DNA of 64,000 nt from Litorilituus sediminis (GTDB lineage: Bacteria > Pseudomonadota > Gammaproteobacteria > Enterobacterales > Alteromonadaceae). The stretch's first letter is position 1; every line of letters begins with the position of its first letter. A program made the position numbers and the translations under genes. The DNA lies in NCBI RefSeq assembly GCF_004295665.1, contig NZ_CP034759.1, positions 2,790,001 through 2,854,000 on the forward strand. Reading direction: 5' to 3'. This document shows, piece after piece, positions 50,518-60,211 of this stretch. The notes below the pieces were generated by a model. The model was not told the DNA's origin. It was given only the letters and a program-made list of their open reading frames with translations, and did no database searches.

Positions 50518-52887
50518 ATGAAAAAGTTAACAATACTTGCGGGTGTACTTAGTGCTGTATTAGGCACAAGTGAGGTATTTGCTGATCAAATATCTGGGCG
50601 AGTAAAGGATGCACAGGGCAACGCAGTAGCCGGTGCAACCGTAAAAGTTATGGGCGCAAATGCCAAAGTTATCACAGATAAAAACGGCAATTTTTTATTA
50701 GATGTTCCACCTGGCCACTACGAGCTACACATTGCGGCAGAGCAGTATGTTCATCGAAGTGTCAAACTCGATGTTAAACAAAATCAAAGTAATACACTTG
50801 ATATCTCACTAGATAAGTCAGCCATCGAGATTGTCGATGTTGTTGCTACGCCTTTCCATACCTCAAATATCGAATCTGCTTTACCTGTTACCGTATTACA
50901 AGGTGATGAGCTGCGCATGAGACAAGCTAACTCATTAGGCGATAGTTTAAGTAAAGAAGTGGGTGTTCACAGTAACTTTCATGGTGGTGTTGCTAGTACG
51001 CCAATTATTCGTGGTTTAGATGGACCACGCGTGTTAGTAACTCAAAATGGTTTAGATGCTGGTGATGCATCGCGTGTTGGTCCTGATCATGCGGTATCAA
51101 CGGAAGTGTCAACCAGTGAGCGCTTAGAAGTACTACGTGGTCCGGCAACGCTATTTTACGGTAGCGGTGCTATTGGTGGTGTCGTCAATGTAGTCGATGA
51201 GCGAGTACCTACTAGCAATGAAACCAAGGGTGAATGGTTGCTGCAACAAGATACCGTTAATGACCAGTCACAAGCTTCAGGTAGCATCAATACAGGAACA
51301 GATAACTTTGCATTGCACCTTGATGGTTTTTGGCGAGATGCAAAAAACTATGAAATTCCTGAAAAAGATGGTGTTGATGAGGTTGCTAATTCAGCATCAG
51401 AATCAAGCGGTTTTACCGTTGGCGCGAGTTACTTAGTTGAACAAGGCTATGTTGGTTTTTCTTACCAAGACTTAACGCAAGAGTATGGTATTCCAGGGCA
51501 TAGCCATGGTGATGAAGATATTGACGTACTTGCTGACTTACAACAAAAAAGATGGCAAATACTCAGTGAATTAGATTTTGATAACAGTGTGATAAAGTCA
51601 CTAAATTCTAAGTTTGCTTATACAGATTATCACCATAGTGAGTTAGAGCTTGATCAGGTAGGCACTACCTTTGAAAATGAATCTTATGAAGCAAGAATAG
51701 AGTTATTACATCAGGAGTTTTGGCACTGGCGTGGCGGCATTAGCGTGCATTACAAGCAAAACGACTTTGCCGCGCAAGGTGCTGAAGCATTTACACCGCC
51801 TTCAGATACGGAATCTATTGCCTTGGCTTGGATGGAAGAGCGTCACTTTGGCAATGTCTTAGTACAATTAGGTGCACGTATTGAAAGAACTGAAATTACT
51901 GCCAATAACGTTAGGTTACCTGAGTTAGAGTTTGAAGAAGAACATGATGATGGTCACGACCACGATCACGACCATCATGGTGGTGACGAAGTGGTACGTA
52001 ACTTTGATGTTTCCCATGTCTTTAACCCGACCAGTCTTTCTGCTGGCTTAGTCTGGGATTTTACCGACGGCTATAACCTAGGCGTGTCTATTTCACGTTC
52101 GCAGCGTGCGCCATCGTCGGCAGAATTATTATCTTTCGGCCCTCACATAGGTACAAGCACTTATGAAGTAGGGGCTTTATTTAAACAGTATGAGTCGGCA
52201 GATCATCATCCGTATATAGGGTTAACTGATGAAGATATCGTCTTAGAAACCGCCAATAACATTGATATTAGCTTACGTAAGTTTAAAGGTGACTTTGGCT
52301 TTATTTTCAATGCCTTCTATAACCAAATAGATGATTACTATTATCAACAAGCGACAGGTTTATCAGCAGGTGATGGCCATGATCACAGCGGTCATGATCA
52401 CGGTAGCCATGGCGGTGAAGAAGAAATTGCTCACACCCTACCTTTATATTTGTTTACCGCAGAAGATGTCGAGCTACATGGCTTTGAAGCACAGGTGGTT
52501 TGGCAAATTTCTGATAGCTTTGCTTGGAAAGTACAAGGTGACTTAATTCGTGCTCGCTTAACTTCTGGTGAAGAATTACCGAGGACACCGCCGGCGCGCA
52601 TTGCCACAGAGTTTAAGTATCAGAGCAATAACCTATCGGCTGACTTGTTATTTACTCAGTATTTCGACCAAGACCATGTTGCTGAATTTGAATCAGCCAC
52701 TGATGGTTACTTATTGGTTGATGCCAACATAAATTACTACTTTGATTTTGGCGCACATAATTTGGCGCTTTATCTGAAAGGCAGCAATTTAACTGACGAA
52801 TATGCACAAGTACATACCTCATTCTTGAAAGACTTGACGCCATTGCCAGGCCGCTCTTTTGCCTTGGGCATTCGCGGCTCTTTTTAA
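50518..52887 (+). CDS. znuD: TonB-dependent zinc receptor (ZnuD-like)
   Basis: The 789-residue precursor starts at 50518 (GGGAA upstream, signal peptide MKKLTILAG); an ATG at 50473 would add 15 residues. A carboxypeptidase-regulatory-like domain (residues 20-100) precedes the plug (IIRGLDGPRVLVTQNGLDAGDASRVG, LRGPATLFYGSGAIGGVVNVVDE) and barrel. Two extracellular-loop-like stretches are His/Asp-rich (HDDGHDHDHDHHGGDE and GDGHDHSGHDHGSHGG), as in ZnuD. The Zur box upstream and AztD-like neighbour downstream support zinc import across the outer membrane. Ligand assignment is inferred. Confidence 0.88.
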   Translation: MKKLTILAGVLSAVLGTSEVFADQISGRVKDAQGNAVAGATVKVMGANAKVITDKNGNFLLDVPPGHYELHIAAEQYVHRSVKLDVKQNQSNTLDISLDKSAIEIVDVVATPFHTSNIESALPVTVLQGDELRMRQANSLGDSLSKEVGVHSNFHGGVASTPIIRGLDGPRVLVTQNGLDAGDASRVGPDHAVSTEVSTSERLEVLRGPATLFYGSGAIGGVVNVVDERVPTSNETKGEWLLQQDTVNDQSQASGSINTGTDNFALHLDGFWRDAKNYEIPEKDGVDEVANSASESSGFTVGASYLVEQGYVGFSYQDLTQEYGIPGHSHGDEDIDVLADLQQKRWQILSELDFDNSVIKSLNSKFAYTDYHHSELELDQVGTTFENESYEARIELLHQEFWHWRGGISVHYKQNDFAAQGAEAFTPPSDTESIALAWMEERHFGNVLVQLGARIERTEITANNVRLPELEFEEEHDDGHDHDHDHHGGDEVVRNFDVSHVFNPTSLSAGLVWDFTDGYNLGVSISRSQRAPSSAELLSFGPHIGTSTYEVGALFKQYESADHHPYIGLTDEDIVLETANNIDISLRKFKGDFGFIFNAFYNQIDDYYYQQATGLSAGDGHDHSGHDHGSHGGEEEIAHTLPLYLFTAEDVELHGFEAQVVWQISDSFAWKVQGDLIRARLTSGEELPRTPPARIATEFKYQSNNLSADLLFTQYFDQDHVAEFESATDGYLLVDANINYYFDFGAHNLALYLKGSNLTDEYAQVHTSFLKDLTPLPGRSFALGIRGSF

Positions 52888-52935
52888 TCACAATTTATAG
52901 ATAAAAATTACCAGAAAATTTCAACAAGGAAAATT

Positions 52936-54228
52936 ATGAAACACTCATCACTATCAAGCATAGCGCTTGCTATAGCCGCCTTAAATTTAGTGGGCTGTAA
53001 CGGCAGTGAAACCACAATTATTGAAAAAGATCCAACTATCACGCCAGATCCAGGCCATGGGCATGACGAAGAATTACCTCATGGTAGATTAGCTATTTCA
53101 GACTCAGAGCAACCATTGTTGTACATTTATGATCTTGAAGAAAATGAGCTCATTGAAACGATTAACTTAACGCACCCAGCCGAGTACCTATACAGCAGCC
53201 CTGAAAATAGATATGCAGTCGCAGTACACAGAAGTAATGATTTGGTTGAGTTTGTTGATGGTGGCTTATGGCAAGAGTTACATGGTGACCATTACGATCA
53301 GCATGAAGATGCGCCTAGTTTGACCAGCTTTACGCTAACCGATGTAAAACCAACGCATTATGTACCTCGCGGTGAAACAACAGCCTTCTTTTTTGATGGC
53401 GATAAAGACAGTGGCGCAGTCGCTGGTTTAAGTGTACTCAGCGATGAAAGCATCAGTGAAGGCAGCATTATCGCTCACCATAGTTTTGATACCTATATGC
53501 ATGGTACTGCGGAAATTCGTGGTGATTTTGTGTTAACAACCTTACGTGATGCTAACTCGGAAAGCAGCCTGCCAGAGCAAGTAGTGTTACTTGAGATGCA
53601 CGGCGACCACTTCCATCAAGAACAAGTTTTTGAAGAAACTTGTCCTGCGTTACACGGTAGCTTCCAAACCGAAGATCACATTGCTTTTGCTTGTGGTGAT
53701 GGCGTGCTTGTAATTGAACAAGATGGTGAGCTATTCACTGCTAGCAAATTAGCCAATCCAGACTCTATGCCAGAAGGTGTGCGTATTGGTTCGTTAAAAG
53801 GTAGCCCAGAGTCCCCACTAATGATTGGTTTATCAAGAGGCGGCGTATTCTTAGTGGATGTTGACCATGGCGAAATTACCCCGTTTGAATGGCAACCAGA
53901 AGAAGATATTAGTTATCTAAGCTATGGTTTTGATGGTCATAATGAACATATGTTAATGCTTGATAATACAGGTAAATTAAACCTATATGCAGCAGAAGAA
54001 GGTTGGCAGTTGGAAAAGCGTATTGAGGTATTTGAAGAAATTGCTGAAGACGCGAAACCACTGATTATCGCATCGAAAGTTGATGATTTAGTTTATATCG
54101 TTCATGAGCATGAAGTATTAACGGTTGATTTAGCTGAAGGTGCAGTGATCCACGATATGCATTTAGATTTTGAAGCAGGCAAGGCTGCTTGGTTAGGTAT
54201 TGCTGCTGAAGAAGGGCATGATCACTAG
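52936..54228 (+). CDS. AztD-like zinc-binding lipoprotein
   Basis: The 430-residue precursor has a lipobox (LNLVGC, cysteine 21), an N-terminal His stretch GHGHDEELPHG and a beta-propeller with repeated His motifs (LHGDHYDQHEDAP, MHGDHFHQEQ), ending EEGHDH. This matches AztD-type periplasmic zinc metallochaperones, which pass zinc to a solute-binding protein. Here it is lipid-anchored and follows the zinc receptor by 48 bases, so it may receive zinc from it. No AztABC or ZnuABC genes are in the window. Confidence 0.78.
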   Translation: MKHSSLSSIALAIAALNLVGCNGSETTIIEKDPTITPDPGHGHDEELPHGRLAISDSEQPLLYIYDLEENELIETINLTHPAEYLYSSPENRYAVAVHRSNDLVEFVDGGLWQELHGDHYDQHEDAPSLTSFTLTDVKPTHYVPRGETTAFFFDGDKDSGAVAGLSVLSDESISEGSIIAHHSFDTYMHGTAEIRGDFVLTTLRDANSESSLPEQVVLLEMHGDHFHQEQVFEETCPALHGSFQTEDHIAFACGDGVLVIEQDGELFTASKLANPDSMPEGVRIGSLKGSPESPLMIGLSRGGVFLVDVDHGEITPFEWQPEEDISYLSYGFDGHNEHMLMLDNTGKLNLYAAEEGWQLEKRIEVFEEIAEDAKPLIIASKVDDLVYIVHEHEVLTVDLAEGAVIHDMHLDFEAGKAAWLGIAAEEGHDH

Positions 54229-54421
54229 AGCTGAGGCTAAAACCTCTTTACTCTGCGTTAAAAGTGGCTGATTTAGCAGACTAAACTGCGCAACTTTTGC
54301 CTTGATTAAAGAGTTTTTATCCATCAGCTGAATGATTAAATAAAGGTAAATAGGATCTTAAATATTTTTAACTAACATGTTTTAGGCAGAGGCTGCATCT
54401 TGGATGTTCGCTTCCTCTTTT

Positions 54422-54448
54422 GGCCACAGCTTGCTGTGGCCTTTTTTT
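54422..54448 (+). terminator. Strong terminator after the zinc operon
   Basis: GGCCACAGC and GCTGTGGCC form a 9-bp stem followed by seven T residues. The preceding 190 bases of the 305-base gap hold no gene. Confidence 0.85.
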
Positions 54449-54454
54449 AGCCAG

Positions 54455-54481
54455 AAAAAAGCACCTGTATTTAGGTGCTTT
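54455..54481 (-). terminator. Terminator of the RND efflux operon
   Basis: AAAGCACCT and AGGTGCTTT form a 9-bp stem; read leftward it ends in TTTTTT. It lies about 50 bases after the pump gene stop. Confidence 0.75.
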
Positions 54482-54514
54482 ATGTTAGGTGCTTTATGTT
54501 AGGTGCTTTATGTT
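54473..54514. repeat. 14-bp tandem repeat, three copies
   Basis: AGGTGCTTTATGTT occurs three times without spacer, followed by a partial AGGTGTTGTT. The first copy includes one arm of the RND terminator, so the array probably arose by slippage of it. Confidence 0.9.
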
Positions 54515-54533
54515 AGGTGTTGTTAGGAGCTGT

Positions 54534-57500
54534 TTATACCGGCAAACTTGGCGCTGGTATTGTTGGCTCAGTTGCCACTAATTTCTGCCTTTTTTCTGCA
54601 AGTAGTAAGTAGAAGCTAGGTAGTATAAATAAGGTAAAGATAGTACCAATGAACATACCAGCCACGAGAATAATACCAATACTATTACGTGCTTCTGCAC
54701 CAGCTCCGGTAACTAACACTAACGGGAAGTGACCTAAAATGGTCGCCGCTGTGGTCATTAAGATAGGGCGTAAACGAGTTGTTGCCGCTTCTGTAACCGC
54801 CGCTAGTTTACTTGCACCTTGCTCTTGCGCATGATTAGCAAACTCAACGATTAAGATACCATTTTTGGCAATTAAGCCGATTAAGGTGATTAAGCCAATC
54901 TGTGAATAGATATTAATAGTGGTTAGCTCAACATAAGGGATTAAGAGCGCACCTGATAATGCTAATGGTACACAACCAAGTAGCACCACTAGTGGGTCTC
55001 TAAAGCTGTTAAATTGAATCGCTAATACCAAGAAAACAATCACTAAAGATACTGCCAATACCATAATTAAGGTATTACCTTCTTTACGTAGTTGACGTGA
55101 TTCACCGGCATAATCAATGGTGTAGCCCGGCGGTAAAATATCTTTAGCGGCTTGCTCAATGGCTGATAACGCGGCTTCTTTATTTGAACCAGCAGCAACA
55201 CCACCGTAAATTCTAAAGGCGCTTTGCTGAGCGAATGTGCCTAACTGACGCGGTACTGTTTTCCAGTGTAAATCAGCAACGGCAGATACTGGCAATAACT
55301 CACCTGATGGCATTTTGATATTCAGTGACAATATTGCTTCGGTTTTACTGCGTACGTCATTATCAACAATTGGGATAACGCGATAAGCTTTACCACTAGC
55401 ATCAAAGCGGTTAACAAAGTTGTTTGATAGTAATATGCCTAGCTGCTCACTGATTTGCCCGACGTTCATGCCTAAATCAGCAATTTTTTCGCGATTTAAG
55501 CGCAGCTCTACCTGAGGTAAATCAATTTTTAAATCGGTATCAGCATAGAGGAATTGGCCACTGCCAAAAGCAGCACCAACAAGTTGATCGGCATATTGCT
55601 TCATATCATCGTAAGATGCTGAAGATTTAACGATCATTTCCACTTCAAATTGACCTGAGCTAGGCAATGATGACGGTAAAATAGGTAGCATATTCAGGCC
55701 TGGAATTTGCGCTAATTTACCGTAAATTGTTGGCACTAAGGATTGCGCGCTAAAGTCACGCTCATCTGCTTTTACTAACTCTAAGCCGCCAAAGCCACCT
55801 GAGCCAAAGATAATTTGCCAGATTTGCTTACCGCCTTCAATTTCTCTTAGGCTATCAACCACAGGCCCCATTTGACCAACGTTGTATTCAAGTGATGAAT
55901 CTGGCGGTGACTGAATAACAAACATCACGCCAGCTTGATCTTCTATTGGCGCTAGCTCTTTCTTTGAATCTAAGTAAAAAGGCACGGTTAGCAATGAAAC
56001 CACAAGTGCCACTAAGAACACTTGTCCCTGCCACCTAAAAATGTGCGTTAACAGTTTGCCATAGGCTTTTTGAACATCATCAAAAACATGATTAACTTTT
56101 CTTGTTAACCAGCCTTCTTGTCCACCTCTTGGCGAGACATAAGCACTCATAATAGGTGATAAGGTGATGGCAACAATACCTGAAATTATGACCGCTATGG
56201 CTAAGGTAAAGGCAAATTCTTTAAAGAGTACGCCGGTTAAACCTGATAAGAAGCCAATAGGTGCATATACCGCAGCCAACGTAAGTGTCATAGAAATAAT
56301 AGGCACTAGTAGCTGGCGAGAGCTGATCAGAGCAGCATCAACCTTAGACATGCCTTGTCGCATTAAGCGAGCAACGTTTTCAACCACAACAATAGCATCA
56401 TCAACCACTAAGCCAACCGATAATACAATGGCTAATACCGTCAGTAAGTTTAATGAAAAGCCCATCATTGCCATAGCGCCTATCGCGCCCAAAATAGAAA
56501 TAGGTATAGTAATTAAGGGCACTAGGGCGCTGCGGAATGAGCCCATTAGCATTAATACCACAATACCGACTAATATCACGGTTTCAGCTAAGGTAGTGAA
56601 GATTTCCTGTAGGGCATCACGCATATATAGGGTGCCATCGTAAGCAAAATCAATGCTAATACCTTGAGGCAGCGACTGGTTTAGCTCTTCAACCTTTTTA
56701 TATAGTCGATCACCAATAGCAATTTCATTGGCACCCGGCAGCGGCCAGATAGAAATATACACAGCATCATTGTCGTTTAATCTGGCGGTAACGTTAGAGT
56801 CTTCTGCGGCAAGCTTAACGGTAGCGACATCTTTAAGGTAGATATTAGCGCCATCTACCTCACTGATAACTAACTGTTTAAACTCTTCAACGCTGCTTAA
56901 TTGTGTGTTGGCGACAATATCAATCTTTTGTCTATCATTTTCTACATAACCCATAGTGGCTATGGTGTTATTGGCCGCTAAGGCTTGGTAGACATCGCTA
57001 GCACTTAGGTTAAATACCGCTAAGGCTTGTGCATCTAACCATACGCGCATTGCTGGCGTACGCGCACCTTCAATGCCAACACGTTGTACCCCTTCAATCG
57101 CGTTAAGAATAGGGTTAACTTGTCTGGTTAAATAGTCAGTAATACGTGATAAATCATTACCATTGGCATGAACATTTAAGTAGAACACGGCAAAAGGTCT
57201 ATCGGCGCGACTTACCGAAACCACAGGATCTTGCGAGCCAGAGGGTAATTCATAGCGGATTTGGCTTAAGCGCGCTGTTAGCTCTGCTAAGGCTAAGGTA
57301 CTGTTTTCATTTAGCTTTAACCACGCAGTGACTTTACTGCTACCTGAGGTGCTAGTGGAATCAACATATTCTACGCCTGGTACAGTGGCTGCAACACGCT
57401 CAATAGGCTCGGTAATAAAGCCTTGTACAACATCCGCTGAAGCACCTATGTAGTAGGTATCGATAACCAGTGACGCACTTTCAATTTTGGGAAATTGCAG

Positions 57501-57617
57501 TACCGGAATTTTACTTGCTGACCAGATGCCCGCAATACAGATAATAATCGACAAAACAATGGCAACGACTGGGCGTCGCACAAAGATGTCCATAATTGAG
57601 GGTTTATTTTCTTGCAT
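54534..57617 (-). CDS. RND multidrug efflux pump (AcrB/HAE1-type)
   Basis: The 1027-residue protein has twelve membrane helices and two periplasmic porter regions. The helix 4 motif GLVVDDAIVVVEN carries the paired aspartates of hydrophobe/amphiphile RND pumps, distinct from the metal-type pump at 24257. It would export drugs or toxic compounds by proton antiport with the adaptor encoded just upstream. No outer-membrane channel gene is present. Regulated by the TetR gene at the head of the operon. Confidence 0.9.
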   Translation of the reverse strand: MQENKPSIMDIFVRRPVVAIVLSIIICIAGIWSASKIPVLQFPKIESASLVIDTYYIGASADVVQGFITEPIERVAATVPGVEYVDSTSTSGSSKVTAWLKLNENSTLALAELTARLSQIRYELPSGSQDPVVSVSRADRPFAVFYLNVHANGNDLSRITDYLTRQVNPILNAIEGVQRVGIEGARTPAMRVWLDAQALAVFNLSASDVYQALAANNTIATMGYVENDRQKIDIVANTQLSSVEEFKQLVISEVDGANIYLKDVATVKLAAEDSNVTARLNDNDAVYISIWPLPGANEIAIGDRLYKKVEELNQSLPQGISIDFAYDGTLYMRDALQEIFTTLAETVILVGIVVLMLMGSFRSALVPLITIPISILGAIGAMAMMGFSLNLLTVLAIVLSVGLVVDDAIVVVENVARLMRQGMSKVDAALISSRQLLVPIISMTLTLAAVYAPIGFLSGLTGVLFKEFAFTLAIAVIISGIVAITLSPIMSAYVSPRGGQEGWLTRKVNHVFDDVQKAYGKLLTHIFRWQGQVFLVALVVSLLTVPFYLDSKKELAPIEDQAGVMFVIQSPPDSSLEYNVGQMGPVVDSLREIEGGKQIWQIIFGSGGFGGLELVKADERDFSAQSLVPTIYGKLAQIPGLNMLPILPSSLPSSGQFEVEMIVKSSASYDDMKQYADQLVGAAFGSGQFLYADTDLKIDLPQVELRLNREKIADLGMNVGQISEQLGILLSNNFVNRFDASGKAYRVIPIVDNDVRSKTEAILSLNIKMPSGELLPVSAVADLHWKTVPRQLGTFAQQSAFRIYGGVAAGSNKEAALSAIEQAAKDILPPGYTIDYAGESRQLRKEGNTLIMVLAVSLVIVFLVLAIQFNSFRDPLVVLLGCVPLALSGALLIPYVELTTINIYSQIGLITLIGLIAKNGILIVEFANHAQEQGASKLAAVTEAATTRLRPILMTTAATILGHFPLVLVTGAGAEARNSIGIILVAGMFIGTIFTLFILPSFYLLLAEKRQKLVATEPTIPAPSLPV

Positions 57618-57626
57618 TATATTCCC

Positions 57627-58724
57627 TTATTGCTGAGCAACTGTGCTGCTTTCATTGTTGGCAACAAATACCTTCATACCAGGAAATAGTTTAAATGCGC
57701 CTTTGCTGGCGATAACTTGTCCTGCGCTTAAGCCATCAACAATCATCACTTGATCGCCTTGGCGTTCACCTAGTGTTACTTTGGCAGGTTTAGCTCTAAA
57801 GCTACCTTGTTCTGCCTCTTCCAGTAAGAATACGTAGTTACCTAAGGCATCGCGTTTGATAGCTAAATCAGGTACGGCAATAACGGTTTCTTGCTCGGCA
57901 ATGGGGGCTATAACGCTAACTAAGGTATTAGGTTTTAACGCCAGTGTTTTTGTTGGTACTTGTGCGCGATATTTTAACTGACGTGATTGCCCTGATAATT
58001 GTGGATCAATGGCAATGATTTCAGCATCAAATACAGCTTCTTGATTCATTGGTTTGATCTGTACGGTTTCGCCTAATGATAACTCTTGGTAAACCTGCGG
58101 AAGGTTGAAATCAATCCAAGTAAAATCATTAATGCCAACTAGCGCTAATACTTGACTGTTTTTATCTAAATATTGACCGACTTCTAAGCTATGAATAGCC
58201 ACTTTGGCGGTAAACGGGGCAACTAAGGTTTTTTTAGCTATAGCAGTGGTTAGCACGGCGATATCTGATTTGGCAATATCAACGGCAGCACGCGCTTGAT
58301 CGACACTTTCTTCGCTGATCTCACGGTTTTTATGCAGCTTAATATAACGCGCTAAGGTTTGCTCATTTAAGGTTAAGTTGGCTTTAGCAGCAATAAGGCG
58401 TGCTGCTTCATCACGGTGATCTAGTTCAACTAACACTTGGCCTTTATTGACTATGCTGCCTGACGGAGCATTTAAACGCGTTATTTGACCTGCCATTTCA
58501 TTGGTTAAACTTAAATATTTAAATGGTTGAATTTCACCACTTACTTGCACCGTTTTTTGAAAGCTAACGGTACTTACGGCAATTGAGTTTACTGTAGCAG
58601 AAGGCTCAGGCATGTTGGCTGCTTGTGCACTGGCACTTTCTTTTAGTGATGCCTTATAGCTATGTAAGCCAAAGATGATGCTAGCTAGAGCAATAATGAC
58701 GATGAGCCATTTGGTAAATTTCAT
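57627..58724 (-). CDS. RND efflux periplasmic adaptor
   Basis: The 365-residue protein has an N-terminal membrane anchor, a lipoyl-like barrel-sandwich (GQITRLNAPSGSIVNKGQVLVELDHRDEAARL, near 82-113), an alpha-hairpin (near 110-160) and beta-barrel and membrane-proximal domains. This is the membrane-fusion protein of a tripartite pump. It lies nine bases before the pump gene and 88 bases after tetR, all in one direction. Confidence 0.88.
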   Translation of the reverse strand: MKFTKWLIVIIALASIIFGLHSYKASLKESASAQAANMPEPSATVNSIAVSTVSFQKTVQVSGEIQPFKYLSLTNEMAGQITRLNAPSGSIVNKGQVLVELDHRDEAARLIAAKANLTLNEQTLARYIKLHKNREISEESVDQARAAVDIAKSDIAVLTTAIAKKTLVAPFTAKVAIHSLEVGQYLDKNSQVLALVGINDFTWIDFNLPQVYQELSLGETVQIKPMNQEAVFDAEIIAIDPQLSGQSRQLKYRAQVPTKTLALKPNTLVSVIAPIAEQETVIAVPDLAIKRDALGNYVFLLEEAEQGSFRAKPAKVTLGERQGDQVMIVDGLSAGQVIASKGAFKLFPGMKVFVANNESSTVAQQ

Positions 58725-58811
58725 GTTGTATCCTTAAACTGAGTTCTCAAACTTATGTTGCTTGAGGTAAAAATAGGTGAATTTTTGCTCTCTATTAATG
58801 TTAGTCGTTTT

Positions 58812-59528
58812 TTATCTTAGTCCAGCATTTTCTAAACACTGGCAGGTGCGAATAATATCGTCATTGCTGACTTTAGTTTGCCAGTCATAACTGTTAACTA
58901 ATCGTTGCATAGTTTTTATGTGTAAATTATCTGGTGCTAATGCCGTTAGCACTTCTTCAGCATCAAGATCACCATGCCAACATTGATGAACACGTACGGT
59001 TTTAAAGTAACCTACTGCTAAAGACCAAGTGGCAAGGTTTATTTCTTCAATATCTTTATTACCTGAGATGAGTTCACCTGAGGCGGCGGCTGATAATAAA
59101 AATTGATGAAAGGTAGATTCACAAACCTGACCACAAGCAATCATTTGCTCTAGCCAGCGTGGCGAACAGCGCTTCATCATGGCATTGGTATTAACTATGC
59201 TTTCGAGTTGATCATCAAAGGTATACATTTGCACTTTGGAAAAATCTAAAAGACTGATGGCAATAATACGCTCCGGCGTAGTCAGTGGCAGTGATAATAC
59301 TTGCTTAAACACTCGCTGCCTTTCTTGATACATTTTTGTCGCAAGCGCGATAAGTACATCTTCTTTACATTGAACAAACTTATACACAGACCCCATAGAA
59401 AGCCCCGCGAGTTTAGCGATAGCTGACATGGAAAAATCCAATAAACTGCTTTGTTCAATTGCTTTAATTGCCGCGCAGAAGATAAGCTTTTCTTGCTCTT
59501 GTGGGCTAAATTTAGGTGCTGGTGCCAT
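58812..59528 (-). CDS. TetR-family repressor of the RND operon
   Basis: The 238-residue protein has the TetR helix-turn-helix (MSAIAKLAGLSMGSVYKFVQCKEDVLIALA, residues 39-68) and a larger ligand domain with several tryptophans and cysteines. A perfect palindrome lies about 20 bases upstream of its start. There is no second good operator between it and the adaptor gene, so repressor, adaptor and pump are probably one autoregulated operon. Confidence 0.82.
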   Translation of the reverse strand: MAPAPKFSPQEQEKLIFCAAIKAIEQSSLLDFSMSAIAKLAGLSMGSVYKFVQCKEDVLIALATKMYQERQRVFKQVLSLPLTTPERIIAISLLDFSKVQMYTFDDQLESIVNTNAMMKRCSPRWLEQMIACGQVCESTFHQFLLSAAASGELISGNKDIEEINLATWSLAVGYFKTVRVHQCWHGDLDAEEVLTALAPDNLHIKTMQRLVNSYDWQTKVSNDDIIRTCQCLENAGLR

Positions 59529-59549
59529 AGTAATCTCTGTAATTGAAAC

Positions 59550-59574
59550 TTCATTCGAATATCATTCGAATGAA
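59550..59574. promoter_or_regulatory. Perfect palindromic operator upstream of tetR
   Basis: TTCATTCGAAT-ATC-ATTCGAATGAA is a perfect 11-bp inverted repeat with a three-base centre; each half also contains the palindrome ATTCGAAT. Very likely the binding site of the adjacent TetR protein. Confidence 0.8.
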
Positions 59575-59677
59575 ATTGTAACGGATTTGAAAAAATGATC
59601 AAGTGATGACTTATTGAGCGCTAACAGAAGGCTTTTGATTCTCTGTTGTGTTGATGGTTTCCAAGCAAACAGCGCTG

Positions 59678-60211
59678 TTACACTAAAAACTCAGTTTTAC
59701 TTTGTCGAGTATGAATAACCTCAGCTAAGTTAAGCGCTTGCTGTTGGTCATTTATGTTTAGCTTAGCGCCTTCATGATTAAGTAACCAAAGTTTACGTTC
59801 TATGCCGCCAGCATAGCCAGTAAGGCTGCCATTTGCGCCAATAACACGATGACATGGCACTATGATTGAAATAGGATTTCTACCATTGGCACCGCCAACC
59901 GCTTGCGAGCCTTTAGGTTTGTTAACTAGCTTGGCAATATCACCATAACTATAGACTTCACCATAAGGAATATTAGCAAGCTGCTGCCAAACAAGTTGTT
60001 GAAAGGCAGTTCCCTTTGGTGCTAGCGGCAAGTCAAAGGCTTTCCTTTTGCCAGCAAAATATTCATGTAACTGATGTTGGCTATCTTTAGTAACTTGATT
60101 GGCATTGATAGTTTTAATGTTATCGCCACAGAAGATGGCTTGGCATAAGCCGTCATCATTGGCAGTAAGCTCCATGAGCCCAAGTGGGGTTTCTAAATAA
60201 TCAATAAACAT
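59678..60211 (-). CDS. ogt: Methylated-DNA-protein-cysteine methyltransferase
   Basis: The 177-residue protein has the O6-alkylguanine transferase core, with the acceptor cysteine in PCHRVIGANGSLTGYAGG near residue 128, preceded by the helix-turn-helix region IPYGEVYSYGDIAKLVNKPKGSQAVGGANGRNP. It removes alkyl groups from guanine O6 in a suicidal reaction. ATG 60211 is chosen (MFIDYLETPLG); the longer frame upstream runs inside the Ada-AlkA gene. The start overlaps that gene's stop by one base (TAATG), so the two are co-translated. Confidence 0.92.
   Translation of the reverse strand: MFIDYLETPLGLMELTANDDGLCQAIFCGDNIKTINANQVTKDSQHQLHEYFAGKRKAFDLPLAPKGTAFQQLVWQQLANIPYGEVYSYGDIAKLVNKPKGSQAVGGANGRNPISIIVPCHRVIGANGSLTGYAGGIERKLWLLNHEGAKLNINDQQQALNLAEVIHTRQSKTEFLV

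Noticed and set aside
54473..54514. Three head-to-tail 14-bp repeats as a possible CRISPR or iteron set
   Set aside because: There are no spacers and no nearby cas or rep genes; the unit derives from a terminator arm.
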